A stretch of 64,000 nt of DNA from Hymenolepis diminuta (Eukaryota; Platyhelminthes; Cestoda; Cyclophyllidea; Hymenolepididae). Below are positions 11,401 through 25,147 of this stretch, one piece after another. The DNA is taken from contig CAADRB010000041.1 in NCBI GenBank assembly GCA_900708905.1, positions 599,601-663,600 on the forward strand, read 5' to 3'. Below the pieces are notes generated by a model, which was not told where the DNA came from, made no database searches, and saw only the letters and a program-made list of their open reading frames with translations. Numbering within the stretch: position 1 is the stretch's first letter; every line of letters begins with the position of its first letter. Both the position numbers and the translations under genes were made by a program.

Positions 11401-12694
11401 TTTGGCAATCTTGACAATACCACGTGTTTGAAATGTGATGATGAGAAAAAAAATCGATAAATTAAAAAGACGTGTAAAATAAATATGCCAATAAGTAGCA
11501 AACGTCAAGAAGCGCATCCGACGTTTCCCACAAATCACAGGATGCCAATTCGATTTCAAACAAATAAAAAATCTTGTTGATCACATTCCCCCCTTAGAGC
11601 AGAAAAAAGCCACCGATAAAAACTTAAACCAAAGTATAGCTAGCCTATCATGTCTAAAAAGTCGGAAAATTTTTCGTAAACTACAAAGCCTTATCTATAA
11701 GCAATTCGTTTTAAAACAATTAACTACAAAGCTGAGCGGTTTGTAGAAAAATTTTTGTGTGAAAGGAATAATCTAAGGAAAATGCCATGGAATCCAATGA
11801 TTTATTTCTAGGTGGTTCAAAACCTAAGAGCTTAACTTTGATCAGAAGCATATTTAACTATCACAGAAGAAAGCCGGCGATTAGATTCAACATATAAAAT
11901 TCAACGCATGTTCTTCCATTTAATTTACGTAGTGAGTGAAGATTCAAGGGCAAACTCCAATTTCCCCTTCCTCAACTATAAGACCCGAAAGATGCTTTCG
12001 CTTGTCCGATTAGAATAAAGTATACAGTTACAGATAAATGAACAACGCATAAGGTCACTTTAAATGTACCACTGGGATAACGGTAACGCAACTACATGAC
12101 ACGAAATCTGTGCGAGATATGATGATTTGAATGACCAGCAGCACTGGTGTAAACTTATTAAGAGAGATTTCAGGAGTTTATCACCCTATAAATTCAGATT
12201 TGGATTGATGTTGAGAACCAAAATACACCGTTTTTCAATTATTAGTTTAAGGGATATTTTTCAATTCTCAAGGAATAAAACAGAATAATTTGAAAACTGA
12301 CAAAATTTCCCCTTTTACATAATTGAAAGTTCTGCATATGTAAGCATCGCCACCGTTGGTTTCACATTACAGATACACAGCTCAGGTTACAAGTATTGGC
12401 ACAAAAACATGTTCTAGCACTATAAATATATCAGATGTTAAAATAAATAACAGAGGCAGTATGAATTCATGCGATCAATAAAATCAAAAGGAAAAAATGA
12501 ACCGATTCAATAAATGAGTATTTTAAGCTCACGATGTCACAACAAGATACAAAGAATATAATATCGATTTAGATACATAAATGTCTGACAATCAAGTAAA
12601 ACATAGCGTCGTGGTCGAACACAGCGAGAGTGTTATTATGCAAACAAGAGTCAGGAGAGAAGAGGAAACTAGATCGAAACACTACACATGGAAT
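11401..12694. other. Intergenic region
   Basis: Holds the promoter of the zinc-finger-like gene (near 11401-11700) and the 3' flank of the V-ATPase c gene. No further gene is supported. Confidence 0.55.
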
Positions 12695-13229
12695 CTACTG
12701 AGCTGCCATAATAAGAGCAATTATGAGACCATACAGACCCAGGACTTCGGCAAAGATAAGAATGAGAACCATAGCAATAAATACTCGTTGTTCTTTACCA
12801 ATAGCACGTACTCCAGCATCTCCAACAATTCCGATAGCATATCCGGCGCCAAGACCACATAATCCACAGCTAATGCCCGCACCAAGGTAGTTTAGAGACC
12901 TATAAATATACAATTACTTTTTTGATAAATAATAACAACTTTTCCATTGTAGTATCAGTGCCAATTTTAGAAGAAATAATAACGGAAACAACGAGACCGT
13001 AGACAGCAACAATACCAGCCATAATAACTGGAACGAGGGATTTCATCAATAGTTCAGGTCTGCGCAAAGCCATACATGATATTCCCATGCTAGCCCTTGC
13101 GGTGCCAAAAGAAGCACCCAATGCTAAAGATAGCTTAAAAATAACAGTGACATTACCACAAAATATCATAGAAGCAGAAGCCCCTAGAATTCCAAAAAAT
13201 GGAACATAGATCGGTCCAGCTGAAGCCAT
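12695..13229 (-). CDS. ATP6V0C: V-type H+-ATPase 16 kDa proteolipid subunit c
   Basis: Two exons, 13229-12940 and 12899-12695, joined across a 40-nt GT-AG intron, give 164 residues, close to the usual 155-165. The protein forms the proton-carrying rotor ring of the vacuolar ATPase in endomembranes. It has four hydrophobic helices in two homologous halves. Family landmarks are [12 protein letters not shown] near the start, [21 protein letters not shown] after helix 2, [15 protein letters not shown] after helix 3, and [12 protein letters not shown] with the proton-binding Glu (about 148) in helix 4. The intron splits a Lys codon just before SLNYLGAG. The start is MASAGPIYV; an in-frame ATG six codons upstream (13247) is possible. 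The gene starts head to head with the orphan at 13601. Confidence 0.95.
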
Positions 13230-13600
13230 GATAGACCAAACGCACACTTTTATATAGACAGCGGTCTAAGAAATAAAGTAGAAAAATAAAATTATAAAGT
13301 TAAAAGCACAAAATATTTAGTAATAAATAATTATAGCACATATTTTGCTATTAAATACCACAAAATTTATATAAACCAAAATAAATTTGATCAAATATAT
13401 CTTTGATATAAGCATTGTTAATGAAAATTAAATATTATTTACGTCAATATTAGCTGGATAAGCTGTGTAATATTATAGATTTTATAAACTGTTTTTCTAT
13501 ATCAATCGTTCATTGCTCATAACTGTGAGGCCTCTATTGCTGTTTGATTCCAGTGTTTCTGGATTGCTGTTTTTCTTTTTTGACCGCACGTTGATAATAC
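13230..13600. promoter_or_regulatory. Shared divergent upstream region
   Basis: About 370 bp separate the start codons of the V-ATPase c gene (-) and the orphan gene (+). It is very AT-rich, with no coding sequence. A TATATAAAA-like run lies 20-30 nt upstream of the V-ATPase ATG on the minus strand. A bidirectional promoter is inferred from layout only. Confidence 0.45.
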
Positions 13601-14769
13601 ATGAAGATGATGGCTCTTGACTTTGACCCATTGTTTCGCCTTAAAAAGCGCTTAGATTCTCTCAAGCGTACACATGATGCAGGCGTCGCACGAAGTGCTT
13701 TTTTAACAGAAAAGAATTATAATACAAATCGTCAATTAATGGAAAGTTTGATTCATCGCTTACACTCAGTTGATTCAAAAGCAAAGAGAACCAAACGAGT
13801 AATGAATCGTGTTAAACTTTCATCGCCAAAGGTAATTAATTCAATTTCGTTATTATTTGTCTTTTATAGAAAATGCGTCCACTTACCGGGAAGCCACAAG
13901 AGATATTTAATCCAAACTATCCTGATTACGCGGATTTTCATAATAAATTGAATCCTCTGAAGAGAATACATCCATCCGAATACTGTGACAATTCAGACTC
14001 AAATTTACTGAAAGATTTAAAGGAATTACCTGCTCTTCATCCATCTCAAGTCAGTACCGTTTTACGGAAAAAAGGGATGGGTTCTGGTAATGCTTCTCAA
14101 AAGGGTGAACCAATATTCCCTCCTCCGCCTGATCCCTCATGTTCTTTATCTGCCCGTCCTGTTGTGAGCTCAGGTACAAAATCCACAAATTCTAGTGCAC
14201 TACGTATTCGCAAAGGTTCACAGTCTTTCAATCAAGCTGGACCTTCAGTACCATCCACATCTTGTATGAACAGCTACACTCAAAATATGCGTCCTGGAAT
14301 GTCACCTTCATTTGCTGCAGATTCCTACCCCTATGCTGACTTACGCACAAAATACGATCCTGATTTTTACCAATCCCAATCGACTTGTTACGACCAGTTA
14401 GCCCTACCCGGTTTCTCAAACTACTATGGTTTTAATTATTATGCTCATTCATCTGGTCATGGAAATTGGCCATCCTTGGGGAAATACGAACAGAGCATGT
14501 CCGGACGTCCTACTCAATCAAGTTCGACTTCTCTTTCCCCACCCGACATCACAGCCGGTTATCGAGCCAATTATCCTGTCACCACGGGACCTGAAAATCC
14601 TCCAGGATTTACCACCAACCTGCCCTTTAATCAATCCTTCCAAAGCGATAATTTTATGCAGAGTATGCAATCTTATCCACCTTCTCTTGATTCTCAACAG
14701 CCAACTTACGGGATGAATCTTCCCTCGTATTCCTATCCCCCCCCACCTAATACCACCTCGTATATGTAA
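13601..14769 (+). CDS. Orphan coiled-coil/Pro-Ser-Tyr-rich protein
   Basis: Exons 13601-13831 and 13870-14769 are joined across a 38-nt GT-AG intron in frame, giving 376 residues (374 if the third ATG, 13607, is used). Residues 1-77 are basic and probably helical (RLKKRLDSLKR, then HRLHSVDSKAKRTKR). The rest is disordered, rich in Pro, Ser, Tyr, Asn and Gly, with runs such as PPPPDPS and SYPPPPN, and ends PNTTSYM. Such tails are common in nuclear cofactors. The R-L-H-x-V stretch faintly recalls the coiled coil of TFPT/INO80F, but this is too weak to name the gene. It is transcribed away from the V-ATPase c gene. That the frame spans the splice and ends cleanly argues that it is real. Confidence 0.8.
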
Positions 14770-17700
14770 TTATCTGTCCTCCCTTCTCTCTGACGAAAAT
14801 CCGCCTTGACTAATTTTTAAATCATCACTATCTTTTTGTTATAAGTAAATTATTCTCTCTTTTTAACGTGTATATACGTGCCTTGTTCGATCATTATTCA
14901 ATATACAGGGACGGCTAAGATTGCGTTGCAAATTTTTTTTACGGCAACACGACGATAGTGATCAGGCTTCATCAATACTTTCCTGGTCCTTCGTCATTTC
15001 TACTGTTCTCTAGCGTGGGAATGTGAGCTACATAGGCGGGGGTGAAGGGTTTGAGGTGGAGTGCTTTTACAGACTAGCAGCAGAGGCAGTGCACCGACAT
15101 ACGCACGCGCTAAGGTTCCCACGGTTTGGAAGCAGCTGTGCATAGTCATCATCACTGCCGTACCTGCTGTTTCTGCAGCTGTCTGTGCTTGTGTATTCAT
15201 TCACTAATGGCCATCACACCCTTTTGTTTTAGGCTAGTCCTGCTGGCTTTTGTCCGATATGGAATGAATTGTTTTAACCTACACGAACCTATTTTTTATT
15301 CTTTTCACAAAGTAAGGAGGTCTAAATTTTCAATCACATAGATCCCTAAAAACAAACATCTTAAAGCAATTAATTGATAGGTATTGTTGAATAATATAAT
15401 CGATTTACTAATTTTAGATTTAGTTTGCTCGTAATATGTGCATTTTCCGTGGATTAATTTAAATTATATTCCATCTGAGTAAGAATTTCTGTCTGCATTT
15501 GAAGATTGACTGGCAAAATCGTACAGCACCTCTCTGGATAATCGATAGTGATAATCCAACAGATATGCTCTCGTTACTTTCTTCAAGTATTTTTTGCTTG
15601 CTGGTACTGATTTGTGATTTATCACAGTAGCAACCATGCTTTAATTTGAATTCCTTAAAGTTGGTAGCAAGGTATTCACTTGAGATTTTCTTTTCAGCAC
15701 GAATTTACAGCTTTTTAAAATTTTCATTAATATGAAAGGATTTTTACACCGGATTCCTTATCCAACCAATCAGTGATTGCCATATATTTACCTGTTCTTC
15801 CGTTTGGTCACATTCGGCTTGGCGCTAGAAACAGATGCGCTACTGAAGAGAGACCGAATAGTGTGCCAATTTGACTCCATTAAAATCCAGTTCTTCGAGT
15901 TTAAGAAACATGGGAAAATTCATTAACTTGTCGGATGACCTTCGTGATTTCATTACAAGGTCAACTCCATTCCTTAAGTGAATGCAAGTGATGATTACAT
16001 TTCAAAGAGAAGATATAAAGGATGATGTATCCTCATGAAGTAATTTTCATTCTGACTATTTCGTCACATCTGCTGTAAGGTTTATGTTGCAATTTGTTTC
16101 GGTCAATGATATGTGGTTGTTCAAATATAGAATTTCAAAATTAGTCGACGCCTTGTCAATTCTAGTTTAGATTTTACTGACGGCCTTCGAACATATTGAA
16201 ATAGCAACATTGTAGTTTATTTCCACTTTTTCGGGGATGATGTCAACTACCGTCAGTAATTGTGTAAGGGAACCACATGCACATAATTTATCGACTGTTG
16301 CACTTCTTTCCGTGAGTAGCTTATTGAACACATTGATCATTTTCTAATTATATGTACTCTAGAAATTAATTTTCACATCTGTTCCGTAGGTCAAAAATCG
16401 AAGTCCGTCTTAGACGCTCCATGCATTTAGTTTTAAAGTGCATTTTTTTCATTTTCTTACTACATCACGTGGTAACTGAATTGTTATTCATAAAAATCGG
16501 CACCCACTACCACCTCGTTTCATTTTCGCAGATGACATGAACGGGAACTTAAATGATTAGCTTGTGTGCATCATAATGCAAGGCTAATTACTAGGTGATT
16601 TAAAAGAAAGAAAACAATTAATTTCCAGATCCAAAATTTTTCTTTTACATCTTAGAAACCCGGTTAGAAAATGCATTCCCATCGAAAAATCTAGATCTAC
16701 GATACACTCTTTCCAGACACTTTGAGAAATGTTTTAGAGGTATTTAATCGAAATAAGTCTAAATCACCCTACACCAAGCATCCCAGGATGATACGAACCC
16801 TACCGAGAGCTGGGAATTGGAGAATTCCAGATTTAAATACCAATAAGAATTCAATCAATTTTAACGTGGATACTTATGGAAATGGTATTGCTCTCGTGAA
16901 GCTATTATTAGTACGATTATTTTAACAAATTTATATTTTCTTTTATTGCGAATGTGAGATAAAATTTTGGTAAAATATTTGGGAAATCGGATTATTAAGA
17001 ATAAGATAAGGACTTTCGAATTTTTATTATTTTGGTTAGGAAAGGCAGTAATCTTCAAGTATTCCTTAGTGCTTTCATATCTTCACATTAGTTAAGGATT
17101 TTATTTCTTAGAAATCATTTGTCTTGTGATCGGTTAGGCCATTTTCCCATCATTAATGAAGATTGTTGCAAATTACATACCTTCAGTATCGACATTTCAG
17201 ATTCTGTATATGCTAATGAGTGTTTATAGAAAGGCCAGTACCGAAATTTCCCATCTAGGAGTTCTGTAGCATTTGTCTGGAATTTTTTAGATCAGTATCT
17301 GTTATTATATGAACAAGATATTGGCTGATTTTTAGTATATCTTTTGGTCGTTGAACCAGAGCAACTAAATTTCATATTTGTGTGCTCAAATAAAATATTT
17401 CAGACTAAAAGGATACATTTAAAAAACGTTTTCTTAGATTGCGATATCGCTCAATCACTTTATGTTCAACCTCGGTCTTTTCATTCACATTTTGAAACCT
17501 CAAACTAGTGCCATTATACTGTTAGCTCACTTTCCTTAAAGCGAACTTATCGATTGTCTAAGGGACTACAAGCCTTGGCGAAAATGTGCTATTAATTCCA
17601 CGGCGAGGAGGTTAAATGAATTAGAGGCCCAATTTCTGGACGAGTAACTGCAGGGCGTCCACTGAAATACCTTAACGCAATCGTGAGAGCGCAAGTGAAT

Positions 17701-19384
17701 GAAATGTGCATTTTAGATGGTTCATAGGGCAGGGAGGATGAGTAATTCAAAGGATTAACAGTCCCTCGCTCTGATATTCTCTTATGTGGATTAAACCATC
17801 CCAATTTCAAGCTATTTAAAAAAACAAAATATAGTTCTTTAATGCTAGATTCCTTAAATTAACAATTAACTTACCTTTTCAGAGTGATTATTAACAAATA
17901 AGCTATAAAATTGAAACAGTTTAATGGGAAGATTAAATGAATTGCCGACCCTGACAAATTCTGAAAATTCATGAGTACGAATTTATAAATTTGATCCTCA
18001 AGAATAAATAGAAATTAAATGAAAATAGTTTCGATTTGTGTAAGGCTGAACTCAATGTGGCACCTTCTACCACGATAAGGAATGTCAAAGTTTAGAACAA
18101 GCATCGTAGGATAAACTTAACAGCCACGTGAACTAAAAAACGGAAGATCAGTGCTTTGATTGATTTTACGACTGGAATTTAACGGTTTCTAAAATCGAGT
18201 TGTCAGTCTAAGTGGTCTTTAAGACACTGATACGAAGCCGCATCACCACCAAAGAAATACATCACCTCTACAATTTGACAATGTCAGAACATGAAATGAA
18301 CGTCAAGACACTTATGTGCAATGAATATCTGATTAATCAGTAAGTATTCCGTTCTTTGTAGCAGAGAATGAGGTATAAGAAAGGTCATCCTGTTTCGGCT
18401 TGTTGCATCATTGAATAACAGGATTGATTTCTATGATATTCAAAGTGGCCCATTTAACATTTTTTCTCTTCTTTGTTGGAACCAGCAATACGTTAGTAAG
18501 ATAACAAAAACAATAGTTTGTCGTTGAAATTGATGATCCAATGACTTAAACAAAATCAATTCCGACAGGTACCCATTGAGGAAATAAATGCTATCAAGAC
18601 ACTTGATTCATGTCCGGATAGTTCTTAACTGCTCTATTTATGATCGATCCATCAAGCAAACAGCTCGACTCTGCGCAACACGATGGATGCTTCTACCTTA
18701 TGGTGACCTCTCACATTTCCTATCTCATCATTCATTGTTATTGCTGTCTACGAAATCGTCAGCCTCACACTCTACTGACCTTTGGAAGAAGCTGTTTTCC
18801 TTAGTCTATCTTTTTTTAAATATTCGTGAAAATTCGAAGTCCAGAGCGACGATATTAGGTATAATCTTCTAAAATGTACTATTCCTAATTATGCTTATCA
18901 GGCTCATTAGAATAAACACAATTTATCAGAGAACTTCTTAGTATGCATTTTGTTTTCTATAAATCAAATCTTAGTAACAGAAATTCGATAGGAAGTCCAA
19001 CCGAAAAAAACTTCAGTTCACCTGAACATTATTCTTCCGAGTATTTATTTTTCGATTTGCTACGATGGGGCCTGGAAAAGAAATTTCGTCACAGCTGCAC
19101 TTATAAACAATCCGGGTATCCAATCATCTTCCGGATATTCTGAATTACTGAAATTCTGTTCCTTTCATACGCAGTCTACTATGTCTAAGCAACTCTAGCC
19201 ATAGTGTTGTCTCAGCAGCTTAGATTGCACTCCGAAATTACATCGAATCAGAAAAGAACGCGAAAATAAGCTAATATACTAAATACATATTTATTCGTGA
19301 CAGAGACAACTCTAAATGTACTAAAACGATTCGATATCACGAATACTAAATAAGCTATACAAATGTTGATTTTTTAGATCCGAT
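14770..19384. other. Long intergenic region
   Basis: The first few hundred bases are probably the 3' UTR of the orphan gene, including a less AT-rich stretch near 15000-15200. The rest shows no gene, RNA gene or recognisable repeat. The last 90 bases hold the 3' end of TRAP1, with an AATAAA on the minus strand at 19295-19290. Confidence 0.5.
19290..19295 (-). terminator. Poly(A) signal of TRAP1
   Basis: Canonical AATAAA on the minus strand, 90 nt past the TAA stop codon at 19385. Confidence 0.6.
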
Positions 19385-22300
19385 TTATTTCAACTGCGAT
19401 TTCTTATCACTAGCTGTCGTAACTCGTTCTGACAGCAGAGTAAGAAGTTGAGAGCTTCGAGTTACCATGTCGCGGTTTTCATCCAGCAGACCAGCGTGAG
19501 CCATACCAGCATCCAGTAGGTAATCGATAAGCGCAGTGGCAAGAATATTATCCTGCACTTGATTTGGTCCTTCGGAAGTGACAAGTTGGAAGAGGTAGCG
19601 AATGAGTTGGTGACCGGGATTCAACTCCAAGATGGGTTGCATTACGAGGTACTTCTCGGTAGATGGACGACCCATCAGGGAGGTGCGGAGCAAGTGACGC
19701 ATAGCACCAGCTTCAGCAACTTGAACACAACAGGGGTGCTGTGCCAAGCGTTGGGTTACCTATAATGAGCAGAACGTTGAATAGCTCAAGGAGTCATTGA
19801 ATATGAGTCGCATGTTCCGACTTTTAACGGAGGTCAGGACGAGCATAAACCATAAGCTTCAAATATTCGAATGAAATTTGCATTTATTTAAGGAGTTTTT
19901 GCCTACGCAAATGTTGATCATTAATCTATATAAAATTAAGGGAAAGCGTTAAGGTGTAATGCTTTTCTATCATGAAAAATTATATTCGATAGAATACACT
20001 TAGCAAAAATAGGAATTGATGACCACCATCATTTAAAGTATGAGAACCCTAACGGTGAGATATGCTAGGTCTTCGGTTTTTGCTTGGATCATTTCAAAAG
20101 GAACTTTTATATTGATACAGACACGTGTTAATTGTTAGTGGTACCTATTAGGACGGTGGCCATAGCGTTAGAGATAATATGGCAATCAATACCACTATAA
20201 TTCACTCCTTTAACATACCTTCTCCATTTCCCTAACCTTCGCCTACAAGCCTCCAACTTATGTTCTATGAATTTCACCCAGTGCTCAAAGAAGGCAATTT
20301 ATGTAGTCTCTAAAATTAATCAGCCAAATAGGAGGTCCCACAAACTGAATTGATATATTCTACTGAGTATTTCTCTCCTAACTATAGATGCAGGATGGAC
20401 TTTAAACAACTTAGGCTTAAACAGAAAATGAAAATCTGTAGGATGCAAAACCGTTATAAAAATGTCGAACAATAGGGATTGAGAGTAGGTTTTCCCTATT
20501 GGTAACATTAGTGAAAAATGATTCGCTGTTAATTTATGTCTTCTCTTAGATTATTCAAGTGAGAATAGCTAAATAATATCAGTGTATAAGTACAAAAGGA
20601 ATGAATTTATGCCACAACAAATGTTATAAAGGTAGTTTTAACGCTAATAAACAATCATCAACCCTGGAAATTAACTTCTTCGGGCCTTAACAACAAGTTG
20701 TGTTGGAGATATGCTTAGAAAAATGTTCAGATCTCAGAAATCTCTAGCAGTCAATCTGCATATAGAAACACCGCTGACCGTGATTAAGCGACAACGTTCG
20801 ATGAATACGTACATGTATGCATTCATTAAAATTTAAGTTACTAAAGGGGCAGATTAGTGGCCACCCCCGTACTGTTCTATCTTTATAAGAAACTTTGTCA
20901 GTCTTCTCAATATGCATGACGCAAAAATATTATTTTATCACTATTACATTGAGAAAATATCATCCTTAAAGGTCTCAATAAATTGAATAGAGGTAAAAAT
21001 AAAATTGCACTATTACCCTTGTCTTAGCCACAAACAGAGCATGAATAATACAACACAAGGATACTCGCCACTTAATCCAGATAAATTTTTTTGGCAAGCA
21101 CCTGTTTAAGACAAAGTGAGAAAGAAAATAGTTAGAGCGGATAGCAATAATAGTAAAAGTATTAGTGCAAGAATGACATTTTGTCATCCCTGTGTATATT
21201 TTTACATTTTATCATGCTTATAATTGCACGTCAAAAATTAATGGAATTAAACTTTATAAAGAAAATTTTTATAAAATTTCTACAAACACATAGTCTTATT
21301 CGGGAGAAAAATCAATCGCTAACCTTCACTTTCTTGACCTTTTGACCCAGAATTTTCTCAGCCCATTCAGAGAGTTTGTTGGCCTGATCTTGAGTAAGAC
21401 ATTCACCTTCCGATTTCTCAACAGTATCAGTGTCTGAAGTATCATCTGCAAGATACTTTTCAAGAGAACAGAAATTCTTTCGATCGTACTGGCCCATATT
21501 CATCAACACCAATTCATCATAGGGTTCATACAGGAAAAGAACCTACAAAAAAGAAGGCGAACATGAAAATATCCAGTAAAATAGACATCTGTATAGGTCA
21601 TTAACTTAAAACAAACCTCAGTATCATCATGCTTCTTCTTCAGAGCCTCAAAATAAGGCGACTTTTCAGCAAGTTCTCGATTAGGAGCAGACAAAAAGTA
21701 GATATTTCTTTCACCGGCCCGCATTCTTGAAGCATACTCATCGAAACTAGTGGTTTGACCTTCGGGGAATTTAGAACTTTCAAAGCGCAGTAGTTTCGCA
21801 ATTTCCTCCCGAGTAGATTGATCAGGTTCAGTCACAATACCTTCTTTCAAGTAGAGACCATAGTCACTCAAGAAAACGGAGAAGTCAGCGAAGTTGCGTT
21901 TGGCCTCATTCTATAAAATGAATCGAAATAAACTAATGCTACTTATGTCATTATAAGTAGAATTGAGTAGAAAAGAGAGATTACTTACCTCGAGATAGCG
22001 AAGGACTCGAGATGTAAGAATATGATTAATCTTCCTTATTAAACCATGATCTTGAAGCAATTCACGACTCAAATTAAGTGGAATATCCTCGCTATCCACA
22101 ATTCCACGAACAAAACGCAACCATCTTGGTAGGAGTCGATTAGCCTTGCTCATAATGAGGATCTAAGAAAATTTTAGTTTACGAAAAACATTCACCTCAC
22201 CTTTCGACTGTAAAGAGATAGTCCGATATCACTCTCCCTAGCCATGTCAAATATACTAGGTTTATTTGCTGGGATGAATAGGAGGGCGCGAATATTTATG

Positions 22301-23831
22301 GGAGAGTCAGTATTGAACGTGATTCTATATCTTGGGTGATCGTATTTGTTACCCGAGATAAATTGGAAGAAAGCCTTATATTCCTCTTCAGTGACCTGTA
22401 GAGATAAAATGAAGATGAGATTATGTAGTAGAACAAACCTTCGAAGGATCCTTCGTCCAAACGGGATCAACCACATTGATCTGTTTCCCGTTGAGGAAAA
22501 CGGGCACGCCAATGAAATTGCTATATTTGCGGATAATAGCATCAACAACTGACTGTTTAGCAAATTCAGCTGAGTCAGATTTTAAGTGGAGGATGATTTT
22601 AGTTCCAGGGGTTGCTTCCAGGCATTCTGAAATGGAATAAGTTCCATCCGATCCGGTAGAAACCCAACGATGTCCCTTGAGATCACTGCCCTTTGCTTGG
22701 CTTACGGATTGAACTTCAACCTAGAGTGAAAGGAAGTCAAATTCGGTGATTGTTCAATCTAAACAATGAGAAAAGGGCTTAAAGATTTACTTACCTTATC
22801 AGCTACCATGAATGCGGCATAAAAGCCAACACCGAATTGACCGATGATATTAGATGAATCTTGGCCAGAGGCGTTGTTCTGTTTCAACTGGGCGACGTAT
22901 TCTCTTGAGCCGGATTTGGCGATTGTGCCGAGGTTTTTCTCCATTTCTTCAGCGGTCATGCCGATACCATTATCACTGATTATTAAAGTATGCGCCGCTT
23001 CATCGGTTGTTACATGAATTTCAAGGGGTGAATCAGAGCCCTTGACATTACCAGAGGTTTCCAAAAAACGCAAACGTTCTACGGCATCACTAGCATTTGA
23101 AATGAGCTCTCTAACGAAAACCTATAAGTGAAGAATATAATAATAATCAAACGAAAAAATGGTAATACATCCTGCATATTTTTATCAATAAGGATGCTTT
23201 GCAAAGAGAATACATTCAAAGATGTTCCATTTCGAAGGCAAGCGATCATTATAAATGAAAACAGTTAAAATGATTAAGAAGCATATCAGAACCTCATCAG
23301 CAAATCTTGAATAAACCTTCCAAACCATTAAATTGGAGGATCAGTAAAGAAGCCTAATTGACGTCATGCATGAAATTAATTTATAAAAATAAGTTTTGTG
23401 CTTAAAATTTATAATGTGCCTACAATGTCCCCAGTTACAAACCGTCAGGCTCACGGACGTTAAGCTTTTTTATATTTAGTCAAAATATTAAAAATAAAGG
23501 ACTAGATAAATAACTAAAATCTGAAAACAACATTATTTAAACTTATGACAGTACCTCTTTGTCAGAGTAAAGAGACTTCGCAACGATATCCAACAACTTA
23601 TGGGTATCGGCTTCAAATCGTTTGACCTTTCCCTCGGGTTTAGAAGAAGCAGTTTCCAAAGCGAAGAATCTTGGAAAAATAACAGAAGGTTGAAAGAATT
23701 GAGTTTTTTGAGAGGCTGCTGCACATCGGATAATAAAGTAGCGATGGTTGGAAATTAATCCCCTAGAAGCAGCCCGGGCAAGAGATAGTGTGAAGGCTGG
23801 AAAGCAAAATAGAAATTACGAATCTACCCAT
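19385..23831 (-). CDS. TRAP1: Mitochondrial HSP90 chaperone TRAP1
   Basis: Nine exons: 23831-23828, 23796-23555, 23121-22795, 22720-22439, 22395-22201, 22162-21989, 21910-21617, 21542-21324 and 19759-19385. All have GT-AG junctions in phase and give 703 residues (human TRAP1, as recalled, has 704). It folds proteins in the mitochondrial matrix. The start [16 protein letters not shown] is Arg-rich and acid-free, as expected of an import presequence; only the first four coding bases lie in exon 1. GHKL ATPase motifs are visible: [21 protein letters not shown] and [16 protein letters not shown]. The middle domain shows [20 protein letters not shown] and [15 protein letters not shown], and the C-terminal dimerisation region [12 protein letters not shown]. 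There is no MEEVD tail, as expected for TRAP1 rather than cytosolic HSP90. Intron 8 is 1.56 kb; two introns are under 40 nt. Confidence 0.96.
19760..21323 (-). other. Intron 8 of TRAP1
   Basis: 1,564 nt between donor GTTAGC and acceptor ATTATAG. Around 20840-20870 the words GGCCACCCCCGTACTG recall repeat R1, but the match is too short to call. Nothing else is seen. Confidence 0.75.
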
Positions 23832-25147
23832 ACAAGATTAGGCATTATTCGATCAAGGCAGTTGCTAATATATGTAAACATTTTTCATTGACTCATAAAG
23901 GGATAATATTCAGTATTCGGTCCAAAATCATAAAATGGAAAAAACTATTTCTAGCCTTATAGCTTCAACAAAAAGCCATTAATGAAACTTTCGATTTAGA
24001 TTAAATGAGCTACTTAGTTATGGATGATTTATGTTATTTATAAGATAAAGTTTAGAAACTAACACATAGTTCGAGCACATGCAAACCCCAGATCCGATTA
24101 ACGCGGTATTGGTTAGGTCATGACAAACAGGATATTTCATTTTGTGCTGATCAAATGGAATTCATTTAGCTTATCAAATTAGTCCATTTCTAAGCTTATC
24201 CAGGCGCAAAACATGCTATGGTTACGAATTCAACAAGAAAGCATAAGTGCATTAAGGAATGGCAATGAAACTTTACTACTTGAAGCAGATATGTATATAT
24301 TTGCAAGTACAAATAAAAAAATAATTTGCTTACTTTTATTTTATCATATTAATTGCAGTAGCATTTGGTAAAGAAAGCGTGCAATGAGTAATGAACCAAT
24401 TTGTGATTGCATAAATTATCCCGAGTAAAAACGAATTTACTCCAGTAAATATAGCAGATTAGATAACGCATATCTAGAGGCTTCAAAGAACGCCTATTGA
24501 TACTTGGTCTAGTTAAAAAATACATATAGTATTAGGATTCTCAAATTATCTAGTTTTAGACATATTAGTATTTGTTTTTTAGATTTATTTATATTACGGT
24601 TGTAAATGGCACATAATTTAAGCCGACCTATCGACGCCAAAAATGCGTTTTATTTTGATATGGTGGTTTGGTCGCTTTGTATTGTGGTGTTGTAATTTCT
24701 TACTAAATTTAAGAGTCGATTACTGTATCCTACGGAGAAGAGCAGATAGTAGCATTACCTCGCTTCATATCTCTGTATTCCAACAATTTATAAATACTAT
24801 TGATATATGTAAAGGTCAATTAGCGGCTGTCCAGGATGATAAATTGTCTCAATACTCTCCCGTTACAGGCGATCGATGCGTGTGCACATAGACCCTCACA
24901 CAGAGGTAATCACCACGGGAGACATCAACGATTGGACATGACTGACGTCTCATGTTTTAAAAACAGATCCCAAGGTACCTAGTAATTGATACGATCGTTA
25001 GATAATCTTTACAAAACAGGTAAAATTAGATCGAGCAAAAATTGCTATTAAAATGCAGCACTTTACCCAATCAATTTACACAAAAAGAATTCATAAAAAT
25101 AACCCAGACATACACTTATTTATAAATTTATAGCAAAAGAAGTTTTC
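23832..25147. other. Intergenic region TRAP1-PUS10
   Basis: Contains the TRAP1 promoter and 5' UTR and the PUS10 3' UTR. A diverged R1 repeat lies near 24820-24965. No gene is supported. Confidence 0.55.
24820..24965 (+). repeat. Dispersed repeat R1, diverged fragment
   Basis: Shares a GCGTGTGCACATAGACC-like stretch, ATCACC, and GGACATGACTGACGTCTCATG with the cluster at 7675-9435, in the same order. Both ends are lost. Confidence 0.45.

Noticed and set aside
11401..11559. N-terminal extension of the zinc-finger-like protein with a hydrophobic stretch
   Set aside because: A Lys/Ser tail starting at the 11400 ATG is more plausible for a finger protein. The extension lies in AT-rich upstream DNA where hydrophobic codons arise by composition.
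15000..15341. Open frames on both strands in a less AT-rich stretch
   Set aside because: They lie in the likely 3' UTR of the orphan gene, and composition alone explains the lack of stops.
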